In this document: positions 1 to 5,079 of the stretch, in pieces
How positions within the stretch are numbered: the stretch's first letter is position 1
Layout: each line of letters opens with the position of its first letter
Assembly (NCBI GenBank): GCA_016926235.1
Contig: JAFGOZ010000256.1
Span: forward strand, 1-5,912
DNA from: Bacteroidales bacterium
GTDB taxonomy: Bacteria > Bacteroidota > Bacteroidia > Bacteroidales > UBA10428
Direction of reading: 5' to 3'
DNA length: 5,912 bases
The notes under the pieces: generated by a model
Database searches by the model: none
Told to the model about the DNA's origin: nothing
What the model saw: only the letters and a program-made list of their open reading frames with translations
Position numbers and translations under genes: made by a program

Positions 1-4
1 CAAT

Positions 5-172
5 ATGCAAACACAACAAATAACCATTGCTGAAGTAAAGCATGTCTACCGGACAAAGGTTAAAGCTTCAGAGAGATTACAGATCAAATGCTCAAAGGAT
101 GTATATGACATATATAAAACAATATTCAAATACCTCAACAACCTATTAAAAACCGGGAGCTTCAAATATTAA
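5..172 (+). pseudogene. RadC/JAB-domain protein, N-terminal remnant
   Basis: This 55-codon reading frame runs from ATG at 5 to TAA at 170-172. Its first 38 or so residues (ITIAEVKHVYRTKVKASER, then a KCSKDVYDIYK segment) resemble the start of the short RadC-like JAB-domain proteins common on Bacteroidota mobile elements, which typically read 'vaEv.l.Y.tkvk.seRpkI.ss.dayei'. The resemblance is from memory of the family, not a search. The catalytic JAMM part (HxH...D) that should follow is absent: after residue 40 the frame turns into low-complexity AT-rich coding (KYLNNLLKTGSFKY) and stops. It is therefore most likely a 3'-truncated, non-functional relic. RadC relatives of this kind are often accessory-island passengers. 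It could instead be a small free-standing protein of unknown role. Confidence 0.45.
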
Positions 173-236
173 AGTATATTTATTATAATTTTATATCCCG
201 AGACAAAATATACCATTAATAAAAACCATAAGAGAA

Positions 237-866
237 ATGAAAAGAACAATATTTTCCCTCCTCCTGACTACTCTATTCTTGTCTTCAATAGTTCAAAGCC
301 AAGCCCAAACCGAAAAGGGTAAATTCATAATTGGAGCTGGCAGTAATCTTGAATTTACCTCTATTAGCACTAAATGGGATACTGATTCCGGCAGTGGTGA
401 TGATGGAAAATCGAGAAATCTGGCACTCAATGCTCAAATTGGCTATTTCGTTTTAGGAAATTGCGCTGTGGGATTGGAGATTCCATATATTTTTATTAAA
501 GAAATTGATGCGGATGAGGGTCATGATTATAGTTATATTAGTTCTTCAATAAGTTTCATCCCATTTTTAAGGATCTATATAGGTAATTCAAAAATTAAGC
601 CTTATCTGCATGGTGGAGTTGGCGCTGGTCGTGGAATGACAAAATATTTCGATTCGGGTGGTGACGAAACGAAAGTACCCACAAAGATTTTAGCATCTGA
701 GATTGGAGGAGGACTAGGATTATTTTTAAATGAACAGATATCTATAGATTTAGGAATCGGTTATGCTTCAGCTAATGCTAAATGGGTTGATAAAAATACA
801 AATATGAATTGGAAAAGCACAATTAGTGGCATAGGTGCAACTATTGGTATTATTGTTTACCTGTGA
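237..866 (+). CDS. Outer-membrane beta-barrel protein (porin/OMP_b-brl type)
   Basis: The 209-residue product begins with a clear Sec signal peptide: a basic MKR start, a hydrophobic core at residues 4-20 and a probable cleavage after SQA near residue 23. The mature part is made of alternating amphipathic beta strands rich in Gly, aromatic and small residues. Examples are FIIGAGSNLEF, LALNAQIGYFVL, AVGLEIPYIF, FIPFLRIYIG, KPYLHGGVGAG, EIGGGLGLFL and ISIDLGIGYA. The chain ends in a strand closing with IVYL, as 8-stranded OMP barrels usually end in an aromatic or hydrophobic residue. Length and layout fit the 'porin family / outer membrane beta-barrel' group, whose substrate is generally unknown. 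The ATG at 237 is the start that gives the signal peptide; no strong Shine-Dalgarno is present, as is normal in Bacteroidota. I see no TTTG-type promoter in the 64 bases upstream. The gene appears to stand alone. Confidence 0.82.
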   Translation: MKRTIFSLLLTTLFLSSIVQSQAQTEKGKFIIGAGSNLEFTSISTKWDTDSGSGDDGKSRNLALNAQIGYFVLGNCAVGLEIPYIFIKEIDADEGHDYSYISSSISFIPFLRIYIGNSKIKPYLHGGVGAGRGMTKYFDSGGDETKVPTKILASEIGGGLGLFLNEQISIDLGIGYASANAKWVDKNTNMNWKSTISGIGATIGIIVYL

Positions 867-1033
867 AAAGATTATGTATTTTTTTGGACATACATGTTCA
901 ATGAGAAGATTTTTATACTTCAGCCTAATGACTTTACATAAATATTGAAATAATTATAAAAGAATTAACCATAATTGTTGGCTACGCTTTGAAAATTCAA
1001 ATTTGTGCCAGCCAGGTGCCAGTCAGTTAAAAT
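867..1033. other. Non-coding spacer with a short direct repeat
   Basis: No credible reading frame is present on either strand. The one structured item is the heptamer GTGCCAG repeated at 1005-1011 and 1016-1022, one helical turn (11 bases) apart, as protein-binding sites often are. ATGTAT and ATACAT around 873-895 could form a weak hairpin over a T-run, which is a poor candidate for a terminator of the beta-barrel gene. Confidence 0.4.
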
Positions 1034-1064
1034 AAAAAAACCCTGATTAATCTGATTATCAGGG
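1034..1064 (-). terminator. Intrinsic terminator reading on the minus strand
   Basis: CCCTGAT at 1041-1047 pairs perfectly with ATCAGGG at 1058-1064 (7 bp, 10-base loop that can pair a little further). On the minus strand the hairpin is followed directly by seven T residues (the A-run 1034-1040 on the + strand). No T-run follows on the + strand, so it works only for leftward transcription. No intact minus-strand gene lies to its right in the window. The only candidate client is the tRNA-3'-end-like piece 20 bases away. Confidence 0.68.
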
Positions 1065-1083
1065 CTATCTTCGTAATATTTTG

Positions 1084-1099
1084 TTGACCCACCTGGATT
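1084..1099 (-). other. tRNA 3'-end-like fragment (possible attachment-site scar)
   Basis: Read on the minus strand, these 16 bases (AATCCAGGTGGGTCAA) match what closes many tRNA genes. AAT is the end of the T-loop (usual TTCGAAT), CCAGG the 3' strand of the T-stem, TGGGTCA a 7-base acceptor strand and A a discriminator. The T-stem 5' strand, anticodon arm and D arm are missing: the expected CGAACC on the + strand is replaced by unrelated sequence after 1099. A minus-strand terminator lies 20 bases downstream, as it would for a real tRNA gene. A 3' tRNA fragment plus its terminator is what an integrative element leaves at its distal junction. The match is short and could be chance. Confidence 0.3.
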
Positions 1100-1124
1100 A
1101 AAGTAAGCTCATACGCCATATTTT

Positions 1125-1141
1125 AGTCCCTGAAAGGGACT
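1125..1141. repeat. Perfect 7-bp hairpin AGTCCCT-GAA-AGGGACT
   Basis: The arms 1125-1131 and 1135-1141 are perfect reverse complements around a GAA loop. A related sequence, GTCCCT-CAGAA-GGGGAC, forms the tip of the terminator at 1324-1340. No T-run follows, so this is not an intrinsic terminator. It may be a REP-like element or part of a structured RNA. Confidence 0.55.
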
Positions 1142-1311
1142 CTGTGAAGTTCAATGCATTACGATACAACGGAAAGAAGTCCTGGGTACAAGGTATTCAC
1201 CATCATTCCAGGATTAACAGTTGAGTTAAGCTGCATTTTGTTTTGGTTATTTTGAGACGGTTCAGCTCAACAATAAAATCTCAAGAACCACTGAAAACTA
1301 ACCGTGCTATT
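1142..1311. other. Non-coding stretch rich in inverted repeats
   Basis: No coding frame is supported here. Three perfect 6-bp inverted repeats are visible: TCCTGG 1180-1185 with CCAGGA 1208-1213, GTTGAG 1220-1225 with CTCAAC 1266-1271, and ACGGTT 1257-1262 with AACCGT 1300-1305. The last two overlap in span and cannot simply coexist as nested stems. Together with the hairpin at 1125 and the strong terminator at 1312-1358, this is compatible with a small structured RNA, but six-base matches are expected by chance at some rate. Confidence 0.25.
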
Positions 1312-1358
1312 ACCATTCACCAGGTCCCTCAGAAGGGGACTTTGGTGGGTGGTTTTTT
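1312..1358 (+). terminator. Strong intrinsic terminator
   Basis: ACCATTCACCAG at 1312-1323 pairs with 1342-1353, and after a single-base bulge (T1341) GTCCCT at 1324-1329 pairs with GGGGAC at 1335-1340. This gives about 18 pairs including several G-T, with the loop at 1330-1334. Six T residues (1353-1358) follow immediately. It lies just before the promoter of the FISUMP gene, so it ends a transcript arriving from the non-coding stretch or from further upstream and insulates the next gene. Confidence 0.78.
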
Positions 1359-1379
1359 ACATAAAAATAAATTTGACTT
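1344..1379 (+). repeat. 36-bp direct repeat, left copy (terminator end plus promoter -33)
   Basis: This aligns without gaps to 2766-2801, with 31 of 36 positions identical. It spans GGTGGGTGG, a T-run, AC and AATAAATTTGACTT. The left half is the 3' arm and T-tract of the terminator; the right half supplies the TTTG of the promoter. The two copies flank the FISUMP gene at a fixed offset of 1422 bases. Confidence 0.75.
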
Positions 1380-1403
1380 GTATTATTGTTCTTCATAACT
1401 TTA
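1372..1403 (+). promoter_or_regulatory. Bacteroidota-type promoter for the FISUMP gene
   Basis: TTTG at 1372-1375, a 20-base spacer and TAACTTTA at 1396-1403 match the Bacteroidota sigma-ABfr consensus TTTG-N19..21-TAnnTTTG with only the last base off. The start codon lies 23 bases beyond the -7 box, giving a short leader. Confidence 0.65.
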
Positions 1404-1426
1404 ACAATATCAAATAATAAATCATC

Positions 1427-2692
1427 ATGAAGAATTTATTAATTGTATTAGCTATTTTTTGTGTATTAAATGCCAATGCACAAAATTACCTTATCAGTTT
1501 TGCTGGAACAGGTGAATCAACTACTGTAAATACTGTTGAAGTTGAGAACTTAACAGCAGGTACTTCTCTCACTTTAAACGGAGATGATATATTACGCCTT
1601 AACACAACTACAGGAGTAAATTCAATAGAGAATGGACAATCATCAAGGATAAAGATCTATCCTAATCCTATGCCTGAAAAATCAAAATTGCTGATCTCTG
1701 CTCCCGATGAAGGAAATGCAATTATATCTGTTAGTGACATTACAGGTAAATTTATAGCTCATATTAGAAGCGATTTTGAATTTTACCCACAGGAATTTAC
1801 GCTGTCAGGTTTAAAAAGCGGGTTATACATAGTAAATGTTAAGGGTAATACTTATCAATTCTCAGGGAAATTGCTAAGCAATGGAAAATCAACCGGCCCA
1901 ACAGTTATTGAGAAAGTTGGTGACAAAAAAGATGTGAATAAGCAGGTATCAGTAATGGATACGAAAGGTGTTCAGGCTGATGCGGACATGGATTATACCA
2001 TGGGGGATATAATAAAATTTACAGGAATATCAGGTATATATAGCACAGTAGTCACTTCAATACTTGATGCAGATAAAACCATAACATTTAATTTTATTGC
2101 CTGTACTGATGGTGATAATAACAATTATCCGGTGGTAGAGTTAGGCACACAAATCTGGATGGAGGAGAACCTGAAAACCACCAAATACAACAATACTAAT
2201 GATATACCTTTTAAACCAGTTGCAAATGAATGGAAAGCCTTAATCTCTCCTGGCTATTGCTGGTACGATAACGATGCTACTGCCAACAAAGACATTTATG
2301 GTGCATTATATAACTGGTACACAGCAACCAACACTGAAATCTGCCCTTCAGGCTGGCATGTACCAACCCATAACGAGTGGACAACCTTAATCAATTATTT
2401 GGGGAATAATATAGTCGCAGGGGGCAAATTAAAAGAAACCGGTACTACGCACTGGAATAGCCCCAACACCGATGCAACCAACGAAAGCGGTTTTACAGGC
2501 CTGCCGAGTGGCTGGCGTAACCAAGATGGGACATTCCTTTACATCAGAATGAACGAAGCCTGGTGGAGTACCACAGAGTACAATACAGATTATGCCTATG
2601 AAAGGAGCTTGAATTACGAGTCAGGCCAGGCATTCAGCGTAGGATTCAATCCTAAGAGGAATGGGTATTCTATCCGTTGCATAAAGGATTAA
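1427..2692 (+). CDS. Secreted FISUMP-domain protein with internal type IX sorting-like module
   Basis: The 421-residue product has a signal peptide (MKNLLIVLAIFCVLNANA, cleavage before QN at 19). Residues 64-150 look like a type IX secretion 'type A' sorting domain: IYPNP at 77-81, ISVSDITGKFI at 100-110 and GLKSGLYIVNVKG at 128-140. Here the module is internal, whereas true cargo carries it at the extreme C-terminus, so its export role is uncertain. Residues 226-420 form a FISUMP domain (Fibrobacter succinogenes major paralogous domain, TIGR02145): YPVVELGTQIWMEENLK, CWYDNDATANKDIYGALYNWY, CPSGWHVPTHNEW, GFTGLPSGWR, WWSTTE and the final GYSIRCIKD. Such proteins are surface or extracellular, of unknown activity, and often occur as paralogue families. 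The gene has its own promoter at 1372 and terminator at 2745, so it is monocistronic. Confidence 0.9.
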   Translation: MKNLLIVLAIFCVLNANAQNYLISFAGTGESTTVNTVEVENLTAGTSLTLNGDDILRLNTTTGVNSIENGQSSRIKIYPNPMPEKSKLLISAPDEGNAIISVSDITGKFIAHIRSDFEFYPQEFTLSGLKSGLYIVNVKGNTYQFSGKLLSNGKSTGPTVIEKVGDKKDVNKQVSVMDTKGVQADADMDYTMGDIIKFTGISGIYSTVVTSILDADKTITFNFIACTDGDNNNYPVVELGTQIWMEENLKTTKYNNTNDIPFKPVANEWKALISPGYCWYDNDATANKDIYGALYNWYTATNTEICPSGWHVPTHNEWTTLINYLGNNIVAGGKLKETGTTHWNSPNTDATNESGFTGLPSGWRNQDGTFLYIRMNEAWWSTTEYNTDYAYERSLNYESGQAFSVGFNPKRNGYSIRCIKD

Positions 2693-2744
2693 TAACCAGG
2701 TTCAAAGGTGTTCGGGTTGCTCTCTTTATGATTAAACATAATTC

Positions 2745-2780
2745 ATCCATCTGGAGTAATAACTGGGTGGGTGGATTTTT
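2745..2780 (+). terminator. Intrinsic terminator of the FISUMP gene
   Basis: ATCCATCTG at 2745-2753 pairs with 2768-2776 (nine pairs, several G-T, 14-base loop), and the stem ends in five T residues at 2776-2780. It lies 52 bases after the FISUMP stop codon. Its 3' arm and T-run are the second copy of the sequence in the terminator at 1312-1358, but the 5' arm differs and the stem is weaker. Confidence 0.55.
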
Positions 2781-2801
2781 ACGTATTAATAAATTTGGCT
2801 T
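2766..2801 (+). repeat. 36-bp direct repeat, right copy
   Basis: This is the partner of 1344-1379 (31/36 identical, no gaps). Its core AATAAATTTGGCTT at 2788-2801 recurs a third time as AATAAATTTGACTT at 3133-3146. Confidence 0.75.
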
Positions 2802-2825
2802 CAGCTTTTTGGTAGTGTGACTCTT
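2794..2825 (+). promoter_or_regulatory. Decayed promoter copy without a gene
   Basis: TTTG at 2794-2797 is followed after 20 bases by TGACTCTT at 2818-2825, exactly where the intact copy at 3139 has TAACTTTG. The intervening sequence is also related, with GCTTTTTGG shared. The -7 box has lost the TA and the TTTG match, so activity is doubtful. No credible gene follows. Confidence 0.25.
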
Positions 2826-2944
2826 TATTTTACCTGATCAGCCCTAAAATGTAACAATATGAATAGAAAATGATACTAATGAGATGGATTTTAATAATCT
2901 GCAAGCCGAACTTTGTAATGGATTAGTATAATAAATTTCAATTG

Positions 2945-3040
2945 GCTGTTACTTTTTTAACGCCGTAATAAACTGAAACCACCTACCGATAAAAACTGAT
3001 ACCACAAGAAAACCTTCTAAATAAACATTAGCTGGTAGGT
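2945..3040. mobile_element. Possible IS21-like terminal remnant with direct repeats
   Basis: AAACTGAAACCAC (2970-2982) and AAACTGATACCAC (2993-3005) are 12/13 identical at a 23-base period. They follow TGTTACTTTTTTAACG (2946-2961). Multiple subterminal repeats of the AAACTGATACCAC kind after a TGT start are, as I recall, found at the ends of IS21-family elements in Bacteroidota. No transposase (istA/istB) is present, so at most this is a scar. An inverted repeat, ACCTACC 2981-2987 with GGTAGGT 3034-3040, also lies here. The direct repeats are certain; the element assignment is not. Confidence 0.28.
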
Positions 3041-3130
3041 TTACTGTATTAACCTCAGGGGAAGTAAAATCGCTCAAGAGAGATAAAATTGCATAAACCA
3101 TGCACAAGAAAGAATTCTTACCTATTCTTT
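3041..3130. other. Rest of the gene-free region before the effector operon
   Basis: No reading frame, hairpin with a T-run or long repeat is seen here. With the flanking items it completes the 718-base gap between the FISUMP and metalloprotease genes. Confidence 0.4.
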
Positions 3131-3138
3131 AAAATAAA

Positions 3139-3170
3139 TTTGACTTTGGCTTTTTGGGAATGTAACTTTG
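3139..3170 (+). promoter_or_regulatory. Perfect Bacteroidota promoter
   Basis: TTTG at 3139-3142, a 20-base spacer and TAACTTTG at 3163-3170 match TTTG-N19..21-TAnnTTTG at every consensus position. Transcription would start near 3177. The first substantial gene downstream begins at 3411, so a leader of about 235 bases is implied unless a second promoter (3358) serves that gene. Related copies lie at 1372 and 2794. Confidence 0.72.
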
Positions 3171-3357
3171 ATAAATAGGTTAATAGCTTCCAACTTTATC
3201 TGTATTATCAAGAATAATTACTCAACAATTGTTAAGAGGATTATTAATAAAAAGTTAATTAACTTAACTAAAGACATTTACGATGAATAATCCAACGTTA
3301 GTAACAATTTTATTAAAATGTAGTTTGTTATCCATTAGATCACCAATAAATAAATTA

Positions 3358-3390
3358 TTTGACCTTTAAATTAATATTGCTGTATTTATT
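3358..3390 (+). promoter_or_regulatory. Candidate proximal promoter of the metalloprotease gene
   Basis: TTTG at 3358-3361 lies within ATTTGACCTT, like the other promoters in the window. It is followed after 21 bases by TATTTATT (3383-3390), a partial match to TAnnTTTG. The start codon at 3411 is 20 bases beyond. It is weaker than the promoter at 3139 but better placed. Confidence 0.35.
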
Positions 3391-3410
3391 AATCTAACAA
3401 CTAATTTACT

Positions 3411-4295
3411 ATGGCAGCATGTAAAAAGAGTTATCAAGAACGTCGACTGCGATGTGTTCAATATCGAGACGACGGTTATTCGGCTTGCTCTGAGTATGAA
3501 GATCATGGTTACAGTGCCTGTTCTAATTGGGAGAAAAATTGTTGTGATTGGTGGCCTTGCAGTTGGATTTGTAAGTTTTTTTCTTGGATTTGTGTAGCTT
3601 GGGTATGGATTACTCACCTTGTCTGTGTAGCATGGATTTGGATTTCCTACTTGGTTTGCTCTGCTTGGGCATGGGTAACTGTAACGGTGATTAACCTTTG
3701 GTGTATTATCTATTGCTTCCTAAAAAACTTATTTACAACCAATGAAGTATCGGAAAGTAAGAGCGAGTGTATTTATGGATGGACAGCATCATACAGAGTA
3801 GATTTCGACTCAAGGAAATGTGTACTCAATGTAACAGTTAGAATAAAACTGGATCCTGATAATGATATTACCGATGAAGAAGTACAAAATGCCATGAATA
3901 GATGGGAACCTGCAATAGAAAATGCATGGACAAATCAATTTCCTATCGAATTAAAAGATGGTGATTGTAGTTGTAAAGCTTATACTCTGAATGTGGATGT
4001 TCAATTTGTAGAAACCAATGAACATCATACTGTTCGAATAGAAAGAGGGCCCGGAAGGGCAAATATGACTAGATGGTTTCATGATAGTACTGGAGGTACG
4101 GCGGCTCATGAAGTAGGTCATATGTTTGGCAATGTAGATGAGTATCCTGCAGATGAATGCCCTAATCGAGTTGTGACAAATGATGGTAGCATTATGCGAA
4201 GTAGCCAGACGGGTTCTGTAAGAGAACGTCATTATGAACAATTCATTGATTGGATTTCTTCCAAAACATGTTGCGAATATGGTATTAACACATAA
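3411..4295 (+). CDS. Zinc metalloprotease with N-terminal Cys/Trp 11-residue repeat module
   Basis: The product has 294 residues and no ordinary signal peptide. Residues 1-102 hold 13 cysteines and 12 tryptophans. Cysteines recur every 11 residues (C4, 15, 26, 37; then C50, 61, 72, 83), usually as C-x-x-Tyr/Trp. The first set is polar (DGYSACSEYE, HGYSACSNWE), the second hydrophobic (CVAWVWITHLV, CVAWIWISYLV, CSAWAWVTVTV), with CCDWWPCSW between them. Residues 118-294 form the enzymatic part. HEVGHMFGNVDEY at 233-245 gives zinc ligands H233 and H237, catalytic E234 and a probable third ligand D243, as in HExxHxxGxxD peptidases. SIMRSS at 260-265 resembles a metzincin Met-turn. The substrate is unknown. 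It heads an apparent operon with the genes at 4331 and 4705. I infer an effector or toxin-like protease whose N-terminal module serves delivery, anchoring or membrane contact. The exact peptidase family is not assigned. Confidence 0.85.
   Translation: MAACKKSYQERRLRCVQYRDDGYSACSEYEDHGYSACSNWEKNCCDWWPCSWICKFFSWICVAWVWITHLVCVAWIWISYLVCSAWAWVTVTVINLWCIIYCFLKNLFTTNEVSESKSECIYGWTASYRVDFDSRKCVLNVTVRIKLDPDNDITDEEVQNAMNRWEPAIENAWTNQFPIELKDGDCSCKAYTLNVDVQFVETNEHHTVRIERGPGRANMTRWFHDSTGGTAAHEVGHMFGNVDEYPADECPNRVVTNDGSIMRSSQTGSVRERHYEQFIDWISSKTCCEYGINT
3420..3689 (+). repeat. In-gene 33-base (11-codon) repeat array
   Basis: Codons 4-93 of the metalloprotease gene encode two runs of four 11-residue units, each starting at Cys and separated by a two-residue offset (37 to 50). 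The best-conserved units are codons 61-71, 72-82 and 83-93 (3591-3689), and codons 15-25 against 26-36 (3453-3518). The DNA copies have diverged at many third positions, so the protein pattern is under selection rather than freshly duplicated. Confidence 0.75.
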
Positions 4296-4330
4296 TCGTA
4301 TTATATAAACAAACACTTAATTACATAAAT

Positions 4331-4705
4331 ATGACATCAATAGAAATTAAGGTTGGCTCAAAGGATTTTGACTTTGGCCAAACTATACTTACATTAAATT
4401 CGGAAGGTCAGATCAAAGCGATCAATCTGATAGAAAAAGAAATGTTTGAATTTAAACACCAAGCAGATAAAAGTCAATTCGAAAGATTATATAAACTATT
4501 ATCATCCGGAGAACTGGCGGCCATAAAACATAGAAAGGGAGTTCCCGATGAAGTAAAATATGTTTTTTCTATTACTGATATGGATCAAACAAGGAAAGTA
4601 GAGATATGGGACAATGATCTTGATCAGTTTAAAACACTCAAAGCATTTATGGGGGAATTGAGGCAATTGATATTTAAAGAGTCAAAAAATAAAATATTGC
4701 TTTAA
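4331..4705 (+). CDS. Small soluble protein of unknown function
   Basis: I do not recognise this 124-residue protein. It has no signal peptide and no membrane segment. It is rich in charged residues (Lys, Glu, Asp) and predicted mixed alpha/beta: beta-like stretches at residues 3-8, 17-23 and 74-94 (YVFSITDMDQTRKVEIWDND), and a helix-forming C-terminal third (LKAFMGELRQLIFKES). There is no cysteine, unlike its neighbours. It starts 35 bases after the metalloprotease stop with no terminator between, and its stop codon overlaps the next start by one base (TAATG), so the three genes are probably co-transcribed. Position and size suit a cognate immunity protein, chaperone or adaptor for the protease. 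That is inference from context only. Confidence 0.75.
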   Translation: MTSIEIKVGSKDFDFGQTILTLNSEGQIKAINLIEKEMFEFKHQADKSQFERLYKLLSSGELAAIKHRKGVPDEVKYVFSITDMDQTRKVEIWDNDLDQFKTLKAFMGELRQLIFKESKNKILL

Positions 4706-5079
4706 TGCGGATAAATACAATTGATGAATTGCACGGATTATTAAACGGAAGATTTCCAAAAACTAAGCTAACTTTTAATCACAGACTGGTTGGAGAAAAA
4801 GATGAGGAAAAGTTGAATGCTTGTGTTTCGGAATGCGGATGTGATACCGGTAAATATTTTCTTGTTGTAGGTGTTCTTTTCTCAGTTCTGGTATTTATAT
4901 TTTCCGATTTTTCAATGATTTCAAAAATACTACTCAGTGTACTCATCTGCTTTCTATTTGCCGGAATTGGGAAATTGATAGGCTTAATCTATGCCAGATA
5001 CATATTTTATAAGATCCTGCGAAGGCTTCTTTTAGAGTTAGGTTACTTGAAAAACTTACCATTTACAGCTCTCCCATAA
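4705..5079 (+). CDS. Small two-helix membrane protein of unknown function
   Basis: The product has 124 residues. The N-terminal 40 or so are soluble and charged, followed by a cysteine cluster (C40, C44, C46 in NACVSECGCD). Two hydrophobic helices follow, at about 51-68 and 72-97, with only a short turn (DFSMIS) between them, giving a hairpin with both ends on the same side. A basic, leucine-rich tail comes next (YKILRRLLLELGYL). The ATG overlaps the previous stop by one base (TAATG), which implies translational coupling. The family is not recognised. As the membrane partner in a protease operon it could be an immunity protein, a pore-forming helper or an anchor for the effector. The positive tail predicts both termini in the cytoplasm. 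Confidence 0.75.
   Translation: MRINTIDELHGLLNGRFPKTKLTFNHRLVGEKDEEKLNACVSECGCDTGKYFLVVGVLFSVLVFIFSDFSMISKILLSVLICFLFAGIGKLIGLIYARYIFYKILRRLLLELGYLKNLPFTALP

Noticed and set aside
1084..1160. Complete tRNA gene on the minus strand
   Set aside because: Only the 3' T-stem and acceptor strand are present. There is no matching T-stem 5' strand (CCTGG), anticodon arm or D-arm.
1125..1340. CRISPR-like array suggested by the two GTCCCT...GGGAC hairpins
   Set aside because: There are only two copies with different flanks and about 180 bases between them, with no regular spacers.
2884..2931. 15-codon frame MDFNNLQAELCNGLV
   Set aside because: Fifteen codons are expected by chance in this composition. 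It has no promoter in register and no recognised homologue.
3283..3369. 28-codon frame MNNPTLVTILLKCSLLSIR... in the leader of the protease gene
   Set aside because: It is too short and AT-rich, with no supporting similarity. It might be a leader peptide, but the sequence shows nothing to favour that over chance.
3366..3617. 83-codon minus-strand reading frame
   Set aside because: It lies antisense to the start of the metalloprotease gene. It is a composition shadow of the Trp/Cys codons with no recognisable protein character.
3951..4316. 121-codon minus-strand reading frame
   Set aside because: It is antisense to the catalytic half of the metalloprotease. The + frame carries an intact HExxH motif and the minus product looks like random sequence.
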